Assembly: GCA_016927865.1 (NCBI GenBank)
Contig: JAFGLU010000051.1
Location: forward strand, 1 to 57,169
Reading direction: 5' to 3'
Source of the DNA: Anaerolineaceae bacterium
GTDB taxonomy: Bacteria; Chloroflexota; Anaerolineae; Anaerolineales; Anaerolineaceae
DNA length: 57,169 nucleotides
Below the pieces are notes generated by a model. It was given only the letters and a program-made list of their open reading frames with translations, was not told where the DNA came from and did not search any database. The translations under genes and the position numbers were made by a program. Shown piece after piece: positions 17,329 to 26,135 of the stretch. Each line of letters opens with the position of its first letter. The stretch's first letter is position 1.

Positions 17329-18252
17329 TTAGCTGTTGTGGCGCAAATCGGCCAGAACGGCTTCCAGCTCGGCGGGCAGCGGCGCCTCAAAGGTGCGCTC
17401 CTCGCTCTCGCCCGGCAGCCGCACGGTCAGCTTATAAGCGTGCAAGAAATGCCGCTTCAAATCAATGCTCGGTTTGCGCGTCCCATAAACCGGGTCGGCG
17501 GTCACTGGGCAGCCCAAAAAGGCCAGGTGCACCCGGATCTGGTGGGTGCGCCCGGTGTGTGGATGCACATCCAGCAGGGTGTGTTCCGGGAACACCTCGC
17601 GAGTGAAATATTCACTCACCGATTCGCGTCCCTTCGCATCCGGCACCACCGCCATCTTCTTGCGCTGGCTCGGGTCGCGCCCAATCGCTGCTTCAATTCG
17701 CCCCGTGGGCGTGGGCGGATGTCCATCCACCAGGGCCAGGTAAACCTTTTTCACCTGCCGCAAGCGGAACTGGTCCTGCAACCAATGATAAGCGCGGTCA
17801 TTTTTTGCCAGCAGAATCAACCCTGAGGTGTCTTTGTCCAGGCGGTGAACCAACCCAGGGCGCTGCTCCCCGCTAATTCCCTCCAGGTCTGGCGCATAGC
17901 CCAGCGCCGCATTAACCAGCGTGCCGCTGGCATGCCCGGCTGCCGGGTGCACCACCATCCCCGCTGGCTTATTCACTACGATGAGATCATCGTTCTCAAA
18001 AATCACTTCCAGGGGAATGTCTTCGGCCACCAGGTCAGACGGCTGAGGCGGAGGGACACGCACCACCACCTCCATTCCCGCTTCCACAGTCAGCCCGGTT
18101 TTTGTCGCAACTTTCTCGTTCACCTGTACAAAGCCATCCTTGATGAGCCCTTGCAAGCGTGAGCGGGTGAACTCGGGCAACTGCTCTACTAGAAATTTAT
18201 CCAAACGCCCTGAACCAGCAGGGTAAACAAACCGGTGAACAGTATCGCTCAT
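17329..18252 (-). CDS. rluD: Ribosomal large subunit pseudouridine synthase (RluD family)
   Basis: A 307-residue protein with an N-terminal S4 RNA-binding domain (about residues 12-75; GRLDKFLVEQLPEFTRSRLQ) and an RluA-type catalytic domain. The catalytic aspartate is in HRLDKDTSGLILLAKN, and the later HPHTGRTHQIRVHLAFLGCP motif is complete. RluD-type enzymes convert uridines in helix 69 of 23S rRNA; the exact sites cannot be read here. The start overlaps the lspA stop by 4 bases. This lspA-rluD order is widely conserved in bacteria. Confidence 0.93.
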   Translation of the reverse strand: MSDTVHRFVYPAGSGRLDKFLVEQLPEFTRSRLQGLIKDGFVQVNEKVATKTGLTVEAGMEVVVRVPPPQPSDLVAEDIPLEVIFENDDLIVVNKPAGMVVHPAAGHASGTLVNAALGYAPDLEGISGEQRPGLVHRLDKDTSGLILLAKNDRAYHWLQDQFRLRQVKKVYLALVDGHPPTPTGRIEAAIGRDPSQRKKMAVVPDAKGRESVSEYFTREVFPEHTLLDVHPHTGRTHQIRVHLAFLGCPVTADPVYGTRKPSIDLKRHFLHAYKLTVRLPGESEERTFEAPLPAELEAVLADLRHNS

Positions 18253-18800
18253 GCCGGGGGTAGCTCGCTTTCGTCCTGCTTCACATCTAGCTCAACAGGC
18301 ACAGCCGCTTCAACGGCTTTTTCTTTGCGCTGCCGGCGATCTTGCATATAGACCGTCAACAGTAAAATGGCGCAGCCAACCGTGATGCTGGCGTCCGCCA
18401 CGTTGAACACCGGGAAAGTGCCTACAGAGACAAAATCGGTCACATGCCCGATGCTGACCCGGTCAATCAAATTGCCCAGGGCTCCAGCCAGTTGCATTCC
18501 CATAGCCAGCCGCAGCAGGGGCTCTTGCTCGGGCACATGCGGGAAGTAAAAGACGATCACCAGCGAAACGATGATCGCCAGGATCGAAAAGATCAGATTC
18601 TGGCCCTGAAACATCCCAAAAGCCACCCCCGTGTTGTACCAATGGACAATCCGAGCGTAAGGGGCCAACCACTCCCAGGGCATCCAGGAGGAGCCCATCG
18701 GGATGTTGGCCCGCACCAGTTCTTTTGTCCATTGATCTAACGCAACAATGACGCCTGCAACCAGCGCCAAAAACGTATAAGCTCGAACGTAATATTTCAA
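18249..18800 (-). CDS. lspA: Lipoprotein signal peptidase II
   Basis: A 183-residue aspartic protease of the membrane that cuts the signal peptide from diacylglyceryl-modified prolipoproteins. Four membrane helices are visible. The family boxes are complete: NTGVAFGMF, GALGNLIDRV with catalytic D113, and FPVFNVADASITVG with catalytic D136. A charged tail rich in E, A and V extends from about 155, slightly longer than usual. The start appears to be TTG at 18800, with GGAGG 9 bases away. The window also encodes lgt and many lipoprotein substrates. Confidence 0.93.
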   Translation of the reverse strand: MKYYVRAYTFLALVAGVIVALDQWTKELVRANIPMGSSWMPWEWLAPYARIVHWYNTGVAFGMFQGQNLIFSILAIIVSLVIVFYFPHVPEQEPLLRLAMGMQLAGALGNLIDRVSIGHVTDFVSVGTFPVFNVADASITVGCAILLLTVYMQDRRQRKEKAVEAAVPVELDVKQDESELPPA

Positions 18801-18833
18801 AAGAGAATTCCTCCGAGTAGACTGACCCCCATT

Positions 18834-19265
18834 TTACTCGATAATGAGGCTTTCCCCAAACACATCTTGCCGCTCCCCCACCCACCAGAAGTGCGCCGCG
18901 CAGCCCTTACGGCAATCTCCGGCGCCAAAACCAGGAGCAATGGCCCGCGATTGATACATCCTGGACAGACGCTGGCTCCAGGCACATTCTAGCGCTTCGC
19001 GGCCCACAACGAACCAAAAGCCAACCAGGTCTGCATAGGGCCGGAAATAATCGATATGCCAACGCGGGTTCTCGGCAATACGCAGGTGGTGTTTAATCCT
19101 GGCCCGCAAGCCGCCCGAACCTTGTGCACTGCCCACGTAGACATAAGCCCCGGCAGGAAACTGAAAACGCCCCAGCTTCCCAATCGTGATTTCGCTCGGC
19201 CGGGGCAGGAACAGGAACAAGGCGTAGGTACCGCCGACTGGCGGAAGTTCAGCGTAAGGTTTCAA
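18834..19265 (-). CDS. DUF123 / GIY-YIG-like protein
   Basis: About 143 residues matching the DUF123 branch of the GIY-YIG nuclease superfamily: AGAYVYVGSAQG, GGLRARIKHHLR, PRWHIDYFRPYA and the closing GFGAGDCRKGCAAHFWWV. It may be a nuclease, but no function has been firmly shown for the family that I can state. The start is uncertain. The longest frame begins with TTG at 19265, no good ribosome-binding site precedes it, and the conserved part begins about ten residues in. It is divergent from the GNAT gene at 19327. Confidence 0.75.
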   Translation of the reverse strand: MKPYAELPPVGGTYALFLFLPRPSEITIGKLGRFQFPAGAYVYVGSAQGSGGLRARIKHHLRIAENPRWHIDYFRPYADLVGFWFVVGREALECAWSQRLSRMYQSRAIAPGFGAGDCRKGCAAHFWWVGERQDVFGESLIIE

Positions 19266-19326
19266 TACTCATTAATATACAGCCATTTTGGCCGTCGTGC
19301 TATAAATAAAGCAAAGGAATTTCAAA

Positions 19327-19812
19327 ATGATCACTGTTCGCCCGACAAACTTCGCCGATATTCCCACACTCAGCGCCCTGCACCGCGAACTGCACGCCCT
19401 GCACGTTGATCACGAGCCGCACCTGTTTTGCTTTCCTCCTGAGCCGGAATGGGACGCGTGGTTTGAAGAAAGAACGGATGCCATTCTCAGCGCACCGGCG
19501 GAGGCCCTTCTCCTGGCTGAGATGGACGGAAACCCGGTAGGCTTCGTCCACCTGCTGCTTCGCAACCCACCCCCGCTGCCCATCTTCACCCCGCGCCTGT
19601 TTTGCTCGGTAGAAGAGATCGGAGTCGCGGCTACCTGCCAACACTGCGGAACAGGCCAGGCCTTGATGCGCGCCGCGGAACAGTGGGCCCGAGACCACGG
19701 CGCATCCACCCTGGAACTGAGCGTCCATGACTTCAACGCCCAAGCCATCTCGTTCTACCAGAAACTTGGTTTTCAGTTTAGCACACACCGCATGACCCGT
19801 CAGATGGTTTAA
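19327..19812 (+). CDS. GNAT-family N-acetyltransferase
   Basis: A 161-residue acetyltransferase. The N-terminus (MITVRPTNFADIPTLSALHR) and the acetyl-CoA region VAATCQHCGTGQALMRAAE, then SVHDFNAQAISFYQKLGFQF, fit the RimI-like GNAT fold. The usual RGxG loop is changed to CGTG, with two unusual cysteines before it. The substrate is unknown. AAAGGAA lies 8 bases before the ATG. It stands alone, facing the end of a minus-strand membrane gene. Confidence 0.85.
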   Translation: MITVRPTNFADIPTLSALHRELHALHVDHEPHLFCFPPEPEWDAWFEERTDAILSAPAEALLLAEMDGNPVGFVHLLLRNPPPLPIFTPRLFCSVEEIGVAATCQHCGTGQALMRAAEQWARDHGASTLELSVHDFNAQAISFYQKLGFQFSTHRMTRQMV

Positions 19813-19898
19813 TCCGGGTTCGTTGGAAATTGGCGTGGTGAACCCCAAAATGCGGGACCTACCACGGCAGTTCCTAGAGAAACTTCATCCGTCCTTGC

Positions 19899-20231
19899 TC
19901 AGCGCTTCTTCGGGTCAAACATCAGTGTGAGGAGCAGCACCACCTCGGCTATTTTTGATGTGATCCCAATGGGGTTCAATGAGCCATTCATCATCACATA
20001 CAGAACAATTGTCAGCGCAGAATACCCGGCCAACGCCCAGCGCGCCAATTGGCGGAAGCGGTCCAAGAAGTCCCACGGCAGCAGATAGGCCCCAAGCAAC
20101 CCCACAAACCCCGCTGCGTTGAGCAAGAAAAGCACATCGGTGTATTGAAACCCCAATACCAGATGGATCACCGTCGTGATCGCAGTAGCAGCGATCATCA
20201 CCCATTCCAACTTACCGATTTTGATCTTCAC
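19899..20231 (-). CDS. Small four-helix membrane protein, function unknown
   Basis: About 110 residues with four hydrophobic segments (from about 12 to 105) and a basic end, DPKKR. I do not recognise a family. The start is set at GTG 20231 because AAAGGAGG lies 6 bases before it; longer frames extend far into the flippase gene. Even so it begins 20 bases inside the 3' end of that gene, which points to co-translation. It may be an accessory of the lipid phosphotransferase and flippase pair upstream. Confidence 0.6.
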   Translation of the reverse strand: MKIKIGKLEWVMIAATAITTVIHLVLGFQYTDVLFLLNAAGFVGLLGAYLLPWDFLDRFRQLARWALAGYSALTIVLYVMMNGSLNPIGITSKIAEVVLLLTLMFDPKKR

Positions 20232-21285
20232 GCCAACCTCCTTTACCGGCATTCTTGCGAACCAACCAAAAAGCCAACCAAAGCCCCAACCCCCCCAGGG
20301 TGAGATCACGCGCGCGAATCATTAATGCCGCGGCGATGCCAAGCGCCGGGTCATACCCAGCCATCTGCACCCCAAGGCCCAGCCCTGCCTCCAGAACGCC
20401 CAACCCTGCCGGGATGGGCATTAGGATCGCTAGCCGGGCCAGAGTCATGATTGCCAACACCTCCAGCGCCCCAGCCGGAATACCCAAGAAGCGCAGTAAC
20501 AAGCCAAATTCAACGATCATTACCAGCCAGATGAGGACAGCAAGCAGAGTGATTCTTATAACCGAATTGGGGCGTTCGCGCAGAAGCCGTCCAATCTGGG
20601 TTTCCATATCGGCCAGCGCCGCCAAAATCTGCCCAAGCCGGCCTCTCCTGCTCAAACCAAAGAGCCGTTCTCCAGCCGCTGCCAACGGGCGGCGGCCTGC
20701 CCGCAGCGCGGCCAAGTGCAAAAGCGGCAGGATCAGCGCTGCCGCTGCCCCCACCCAACTGCCCGGCCCAAAGCGGCCCGGATGGGCGCTGGTCAGCCCC
20801 AAGGCGGCTATACCCGCCGCCAGCACGGTGAAATTCGCCAGCATATCCACAACACGGTCAAAATATACGCTGGCGGCAGCCGGACCCGCATCCAAACCTT
20901 TCCTATGACCCAACAGGTAAGCCTGAAGCGGCTCGCCACCCACCTGTGGCCCCGGTGTGAAGTAGCTCACTCCAAACCCCGCCAGACGGTAAGCCAGCAG
21001 CGAGCCCAACCCAACACGATGCCCCAAAGCCGAAATGCCCATTTGCCAGCGCCATGCGTATAAACTCAGGATGAGCAAGTTAGCCACTATCAGCACTGCC
21101 ACTTGCCATAACCGCAGACCAGTGATCGCGCCCCATATGGCGCCAAGGTTGGTCTGCCGCAGCGCCAGCCACAGCAGGAAGAAGGCCGCCCCCCAGGCCA
21201 GTGCCAGCCAGGCAGCCCGCCCTATCTGGCGGCGGGATGGGTTTCGCCCGGCCTGTGGTAAATCAACCAATCTTCCGGTTTCCAT
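20212..21285 (-). CDS. Flippase-like (LPG synthase TM / UPF0104) membrane protein
   Basis: About 357 residues, mostly membrane helices. It matches the family related to the membrane half of lysylphosphatidylglycerol synthase: YAWRWQMGISALG, the conserved YRLAGFGVSYFTPGPQVGG-like loop, ASVYFDRVVDMLANF, and PAGLGVLEAGLGLG near the C-terminus. Members are thought to move or modify lipids; the substrate is unknown. ATG at 21285, with GGGAAGG before it, is chosen over a longer frame. It overlaps the end of the CDP-alcohol phosphotransferase gene by 64 bases, suggesting tight coupling with it. Confidence 0.8.
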   Translation of the reverse strand: METGRLVDLPQAGRNPSRRQIGRAAWLALAWGAAFFLLWLALRQTNLGAIWGAITGLRLWQVAVLIVANLLILSLYAWRWQMGISALGHRVGLGSLLAYRLAGFGVSYFTPGPQVGGEPLQAYLLGHRKGLDAGPAAASVYFDRVVDMLANFTVLAAGIAALGLTSAHPGRFGPGSWVGAAAALILPLLHLAALRAGRRPLAAAGERLFGLSRRGRLGQILAALADMETQIGRLLRERPNSVIRITLLAVLIWLVMIVEFGLLLRFLGIPAGALEVLAIMTLARLAILMPIPAGLGVLEAGLGLGVQMAGYDPALGIAAALMIRARDLTLGGLGLWLAFWLVRKNAGKGGWREDQNR

Positions 21286-22367
21286 AATGAATACCTTCCC
21301 GTTCCCGCCAGAAACAAACCGATCCCGGCGAATAAGATCGCCCAATATAAAACAGCACCCGGATTGGCACGGAGGATAAACCCGCTCAGAATGGCCATGC
21401 CCAAGGCGGCAGCCCTACCGGCTGCCCCGGCGCCCACAGCCGCCAGACCGGCCACCAAAACCACCAGGACAACCGGCTGCGAATGACCGAAAAGGATATG
21501 GTCTCCCACAGCCGCGACCAGCAGCGCCCACAAAAGCATTCGCAATGCCAGCGGAAGGCGCTCTTGCCAGTTGGAAAATTTCCGCTGTTCGCGCCCAGGC
21601 TGGGGCAAAACGCCGCTCACATAGAACCAATCCCGAGTGAACCCCAACAAAAACGGCGCAGAAAACACCACCGCTGCGGCATGCGTGACTGGAGGGCCAA
21701 ACACTGGCAACAGCAGCGCTGCCACCAGGCCCATCTGCGCGCCGGCCATTGCGCGCCGGATCATGCTAGGCGGCAGGGGATAGTTCGGGCGGCCCAGCCA
21801 CTCGCGAATACGCATACCCGCCAGGAATAGATAGCGTGCCAGCCCGATGACCAAAAACCATGCCTGGGTCTGGTCGTAACGCACCAACAGCCAGCACGCC
21901 GCCAACATGCCAAACCCGTCCCAGTGCATGTCCAAAATTTCACCCAACCGGCTGGACCGGCGGGTGATGCGCGCCAGGTAGCCGTCCAGGAAGTCCATCA
22001 GCGCCGCCGCGATGTATAAACCACCCGGCAGCCAAATCACCCAACCCGCGGGGCGGGGCGCAAAGGCAAACCCCGCCAGCAGCGCCAACAGCCCGGCCCG
22101 CAGCATGGTCACCCAATTGGCTGCGCCCAGGCTGGGGAACAAACCACCCTCCTCCCCCAGCGGGAGATTGTCCTTCAAGTGCATGCGCAAATGCGCTAAT
22201 TGGTAACCCATTAGCACCCCGGCCGTCGCCAGCCAGGTCCACATCCCCTGTGCGCTGGTTAACGGCGCAAGCGTCCATCCTCCCAACACCAGCATCCCCG
22301 CAAACACAACGGCCAGCCAAAACCATTCCCGGCGCAATGCGCGCAATTGCAGAGAAACCTTATCCAT
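21222..22367 (-). CDS. CDP-alcohol phosphatidyltransferase with extended membrane region
   Basis: About 381 residues. The CDP-alcohol phosphotransferase signature is present near 145-175: DFLDGYLARI, then RLGEILDMHWDGFG, satisfying D-x2-DG-x2-AR-x8-G-x3-D-x3-D. About 200 residues of further membrane helices follow, making it much longer than PgsA (about 180-200 residues). The lipid product is unknown. ATG at 22367 is preferred; the track frame to 22547 adds 60 residues with no family look. There is no ribosome-binding site, but a promoter -10 box ends 6 bases before the ATG, so the mRNA may be leaderless. The flippase-like gene overlaps its end. Confidence 0.8.
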   Translation of the reverse strand: MDKVSLQLRALRREWFWLAVVFAGMLVLGGWTLAPLTSAQGMWTWLATAGVLMGYQLAHLRMHLKDNLPLGEEGGLFPSLGAANWVTMLRAGLLALLAGFAFAPRPAGWVIWLPGGLYIAAALMDFLDGYLARITRRSSRLGEILDMHWDGFGMLAACWLLVRYDQTQAWFLVIGLARYLFLAGMRIREWLGRPNYPLPPSMIRRAMAGAQMGLVAALLLPVFGPPVTHAAAVVFSAPFLLGFTRDWFYVSGVLPQPGREQRKFSNWQERLPLALRMLLWALLVAAVGDHILFGHSQPVVLVVLVAGLAAVGAGAAGRAAALGMAILSGFILRANPGAVLYWAILFAGIGLFLAGTGRYSLWKPEDWLIYHRPGETHPAAR

Positions 22368-22373
22368 AATGAA

Positions 22374-22401
22374 ATTGTACCAAAAGGCGCATAAAAGTAA
22401 A
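22374..22401 (-). promoter_or_regulatory. Candidate promoter for a leaderless transcript
   Basis: On the minus strand TTTACT (22396-22401), a 16-base spacer and TACAAT (22374-22379). Transcription would begin at or next to the ATG at 22367. Confidence 0.45.
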
Positions 22402-22472
22402 CATTGCTGCCCCCCAAACCTTCTCAAACCTCTTGTGAAGTCCGTTTTCCGATACGCGTTCATGGTTTCCAC

Positions 22473-22633
22473 GTACTGAGGAGGGGTTTCAACCCCGACG
22501 AAACAACCTCCAAACGCCCAAAAATACCATTCACAAAACCTCGCCATGTCCGCAAAACAGAACTAAAAATAGGCGGGTAAGATACCCGCCTGTTCAATGG
22601 CTTCTATGTACTGAAGAGGGGTTTCAACCCCGA
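22473..22633. repeat. Pair of short repeats around a hairpin
   Basis: A 26-base unit made of GTACTGA, a purine pair, then GAGGGGTTTCAACCCCGA occurs at 22473-22498 and 22608-22633. It contains the small stem GGGGTT/AACCCC. Between them lies the hairpin GGCGGGTA-AGA-TACCCGCC (22572-22590), likely the ileS terminator region. There is no gene in 22368-22637. Confidence 0.7.
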
Positions 22634-22637
22634 AGGA

Positions 22638-25600
22638 TTATCCCGCCTTCTCCAGCCCAACGGTCACGGTCTCGCCATCAAAGGCATCTTCCACCACCGC
22701 CATGCCTTCGTCAGGCGCAGCCTGGCTCAGCTCAACAGTCAGGGTCTCATTCATGATGTACTCTCGGAAAGCCACCACCGCTTCGGCCAATCCAGCCGAG
22801 GCCTGGTAACTCACCCGGATACGATCGGAGATATCCAACCCGGCTGTCTTACGCAGATCTTGCACACGGCGCACAAATTCGCGCGCCAACCCCTCGCGCA
22901 CCAGATCGGGTGTCAGGTCGGTGACCAGGGCTGCCAGATAAGCTCCTTCGGCCGCCACCGCATACCCGGCCCGTGCCGTCACACGTACTTCCACCTCTTC
23001 GGGCAGCAAATCGTAGCTCTCGCCATTCGCCGTCACGCTCACCGTCTGCCCCGCCAGCAGAGCCTGCGCCGCTGGAGCAGCCTCCAGTGCCAGCACCGCC
23101 TGGCGAATGCCCGGGAAGCGGCTACCGTACTTCTGCCCCAACTGCTTGGGCAGCGGGTTCAAACTGTAAGACACTGCCTCAGCCGCCGCGCTCAACAAGC
23201 GAACGTGCTTCACATTCAATTCGTCTTCCAGCAGATCAGCGTATTTCTCGGGCACGCCCAACTCGTCCGCAGTACCCACCGAGAAAGCCACCTCAGAAAG
23301 CGGTTGGCGCACCTTGCGGTTGGCCTTGTTGCGGGCAGCGTGGCCCAGCGAAGCCAGCTTCATCACCAGCCCCATCTCTTTGTTCAGGCGGTCATCCACC
23401 AGCGCAGCATCGTAGCTGGGCCAATCGGCCAGATGCACCGACAAAGGCGCTGATTCATCCTCCGTGCGCACCAGGTTCTGGTACAGCTCGTCCGCCAGGA
23501 AAGGCATGGCCGGGGCCAGCAGTTTGCTCAACGTCACCAACGCCTGGTACAACGTAGCATAAGCGGCGCGCTTATCACCATCCGATTCGCTCTTCCAGAA
23601 GCGGCGGCGCGAGCGGCGCAAATACCAGTTGGAAAGCTGGTCCACAAACGCCTCGATGGGACGGGTGGCGCCCAGCACATCATAAGCTTCATAAGCAGCG
23701 GTCACATCCCGCACCAGGGCGTTCAGCGCCGAAAGCAGCCAGCGATCCAGCGCGCTATATTCAAGCGTTTCGTCTTCGCCAGGCTTCCAACCGTCCAGGT
23801 TGGCGTAGGTTGTAAAGAAGGAATAGGTGTTCCACAGCGTGAGGGTAAAGTTGCTCACCACCTCGCCAACCAGATCGGAAGAGAAGCGCCGCTCTTGTCC
23901 CGGCGGGGTCGCCGTATACAGATACCAGCGCACCGCATCTGCGCCGTGCTGGTTGATTACCTCCCACGGGCTGACGATATTCCCGCGTGACTTGGACATC
24001 TTCAAACCGTCCTTGTCCAGGATCAAGCCCAGGCACAGCACGTTCTTGAAGCATTCCTGATCCCACAACAAGGTGCTGATGGCGTGCAGCGAGTAAAACC
24101 ACCCGCGGGTCTGATCCACCGCTTCACAGATGTAATCGGCGGGGAATTGCTCTTTAAAGGCTTCCTGGTTCTCGAAGGGGTAGTGCCACTGCGCCACCGG
24201 CATCGAGCCCGAGTCAAACCACACATCGATCAATTCCGGCACACGCTTCATCTTGCCTTTTTCGCATTTCGGGCAGCACAGGCGCACTTCGTCCACGTAC
24301 GGGCGGTGCAAATCCAACTCGCTCAGGTCGCGCCCTGCCAGCTCCGAAAGCTCCTTCACCGAGCCCACCATTAACTCGTGGTCGCAGGAATCGCAGGTCC
24401 ACACAGGCAGCGGCGTGCCCCAGTAGCGGTTGCGGCCCAGGGCCCAGTCGATGTTATTCGACAGCCAGTTGCCGAAGCGCCCGTTCTTGATGTGCCCCGG
24501 ATACCAGTTGATGCGCTCATTCAACCCCACCAACCGGTCACGGAATTGGCTGGTGCGGATGTACCAGGTCGGGCGCGCGTAATACAGCAGCGGCGTCGTG
24601 CAGCGCCAACAGAATGGGTAGGTGTGCGTGATCGTCCCTGCCTTCAACAGCAGACCGCGGTTTTCCAGGTCTTTGGTGATCAGCGGGTCGGCATCCTTGA
24701 CGAACTTGCCCGCCCACGGGCGCACGTCGGAGATGAAGGCGCCGTCGTCGCCGATGGTCATCACCACCGGCAGGTTTTCTTTCTGAGCCAAATTCATATC
24801 TTCGGCGCCAAAGGCCGGAGCGATGTGCACCAACCCCGAGCCGTCTTCAATGGTCACAAAGTCCGCCAGCACCACGCGGTGAGCAGGTTTGTCGGGGGGC
24901 ACAAAGGTGAACAGCGGCTTGTAGTGCAGGCCCTTCAAGGCCTTGCCTTTCAACCGTTCAACCACCTTCACCGATTCGTCTCCAAACACGGTCTTTACCA
25001 ACGCCTCCGCCATCACCAGGCACTCCGTGCCGCCTTCGGGCAAGTCCCGCTCCAGCTTGACGTAATCCACGTCCGGATGGGCTGCTACCGCCACGTTGGC
25101 CGGCAGCGTCCAGGGTGTGGTCGTCCACACCAGAAGCGAGGTACCCGGCTGCTCTACCAGAGGCATGCGCACGAATACCGAGGGGTCCACAGCATCGTCG
25201 TACCCCAGCGCCACCTCATGGTCCGAGAGCGGCGTGCCGCAGCGGGGGCAGTAAGGCACTACCTTAAACCCGCGGTACACCAGCCCTTTCTCCCAAAAAT
25301 TCTTAAGAATCCACCACACCGACTCCACGTATTCGTTTTTATAGGTCACGTAAGCCGTTTCCAGGTCCACCCAGAAGCCGATCCGGTCGGTCAGCTTTTC
25401 CCAATCCTGGATATAAGCGAAGGCCGATTCGCGGCACAGCGCATTGAATTTGTCGATACCGTAGTCTTCGATCTGCTGCTTGTTAGTGAAACCCAGCTTC
25501 TTCTCCACCTCGATCTCCACCGGCAGACCGTGGGTATCCCACCCACCGCGCCGAGAGATGTGGTATCCGCGCATGGTTTTATAGCGCGGGAAGATATCCT

Positions 25601-25793
25601 TGAAAACGCGCGCCAGCACGTGATGCACGCCCGGGCGCCCATTGGCCGTCGGGGGGCCTTCATAGAAGACGAACTCCGGGCCGCCCTGGCGCGCGTCCAT
25701 CGACTGGTGGAAGACATCGTGCGACTTCCAGAAGCGCAGCACGCCCTCTTCCATGATCGTGACATTTAGCTTTGGTGAAACCGGTTTAAACAC
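22638..25793 (-). CDS. ileS: Isoleucyl-tRNA synthetase, type 2 with GXHH motif
   Basis: About 1051 residues; charges tRNA-Ile with isoleucine. Class I Rossmann core with FYEGPPTANGRPGVHHVLAR, an inserted editing domain (about 180-380), KMSKS near residue 598 (KDGLKMSKSRGN), and an anticodon-binding tail with the HAARNKANRKVRQPL motif. It resembles the eukaryote-like IleRS2 branch, not the zinc-tailed IleRS1. The class signature, normally HxGH, is here G55-V56-H57-H58. The start is GTG at 25793, with AGGAGG 6 bases before it; the longer frame would run through the leader terminator. Expression is probably controlled by the T-box leader just upstream. Confidence 0.95.
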   Translation of the reverse strand: MFKPVSPKLNVTIMEEGVLRFWKSHDVFHQSMDARQGGPEFVFYEGPPTANGRPGVHHVLARVFKDIFPRYKTMRGYHISRRGGWDTHGLPVEIEVEKKLGFTNKQQIEDYGIDKFNALCRESAFAYIQDWEKLTDRIGFWVDLETAYVTYKNEYVESVWWILKNFWEKGLVYRGFKVVPYCPRCGTPLSDHEVALGYDDAVDPSVFVRMPLVEQPGTSLLVWTTTPWTLPANVAVAAHPDVDYVKLERDLPEGGTECLVMAEALVKTVFGDESVKVVERLKGKALKGLHYKPLFTFVPPDKPAHRVVLADFVTIEDGSGLVHIAPAFGAEDMNLAQKENLPVVMTIGDDGAFISDVRPWAGKFVKDADPLITKDLENRGLLLKAGTITHTYPFCWRCTTPLLYYARPTWYIRTSQFRDRLVGLNERINWYPGHIKNGRFGNWLSNNIDWALGRNRYWGTPLPVWTCDSCDHELMVGSVKELSELAGRDLSELDLHRPYVDEVRLCCPKCEKGKMKRVPELIDVWFDSGSMPVAQWHYPFENQEAFKEQFPADYICEAVDQTRGWFYSLHAISTLLWDQECFKNVLCLGLILDKDGLKMSKSRGNIVSPWEVINQHGADAVRWYLYTATPPGQERRFSSDLVGEVVSNFTLTLWNTYSFFTTYANLDGWKPGEDETLEYSALDRWLLSALNALVRDVTAAYEAYDVLGATRPIEAFVDQLSNWYLRRSRRRFWKSESDGDKRAAYATLYQALVTLSKLLAPAMPFLADELYQNLVRTEDESAPLSVHLADWPSYDAALVDDRLNKEMGLVMKLASLGHAARNKANRKVRQPLSEVAFSVGTADELGVPEKYADLLEDELNVKHVRLLSAAAEAVSYSLNPLPKQLGQKYGSRFPGIRQAVLALEAAPAAQALLAGQTVSVTANGESYDLLPEEVEVRVTARAGYAVAAEGAYLAALVTDLTPDLVREGLAREFVRRVQDLRKTAGLDISDRIRVSYQASAGLAEAVVAFREYIMNETLTVELSQAAPDEGMAVVEDAFDGETVTVGLEKAG

Positions 25794-25841
25794 TTTCTGC
25801 CTCCTGAGCATCGATAATCTCTGCTGATGTTTGCTTGAATT

Positions 25842-26120
25842 AAAAAAAACAACCTCGCCCATCAGGGACGAGGTTGTCTCGCGGTACCACCCTGTTTCTC
25901 ACCCTGCGGTGAGCACTCTGCCGGGTACATTTGCCTTTGCAAGAATACCCGCGCCCTTTGTAACGGTTGGCGAAACCGGCGCCCCTACTGGCGAGCTTAC
26001 TCGCGTTCAGGTTGCAGCTCCGGAAGGATTTTCCACTCGTTTCACCGGCCCGGCTCTCACCACTCCCGGGTTCGCTGGCGGCTTTCAGCGAGTGTACTCG
26101 TTTCCATCATCACTCTTCGA
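25842..26120 (-). promoter_or_regulatory. T-box riboswitch leader of ileS
   Basis: On the minus strand the T-box core AGGGTGGTACCGCG is at 25880-25893, followed by a terminator (9-bp stem ACAACCTCG/CGAGGTTGT at 25849-25877, then eight T at 25842-25849). Pairing of the T-box bulge with the end of uncharged tRNA-Ile would favour an antiterminator built from the T-box and the 5' arm of the terminator. Upstream, about 220 bases form several stems, fitting Stem I and the following helices. An ATC triplet within GGAAAATCC (minus strand, about 26028-26036) is a possible specifier; this is inference. Confidence 0.92.
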
Positions 26121-26126
26121 GGCTGG

Positions 26127-26135
26127 ATTATAACA
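26127..26135 (-). promoter_or_regulatory. Extended -10 promoter of the ileS leader
   Basis: On the minus strand TGTTATAAT is an extended -10 with consensus TATAAT. Transcription would start near 26120, giving a leader of about 320 bases before the ileS GTG. No clear -35. Confidence 0.65.

Noticed and set aside
24378..25769. Plus-strand open frame of 463 residues
   Set aside because: It is antisense to ileS, rich in H, Q, R and V with no domain look; it is a shadow of a high-GC gene.
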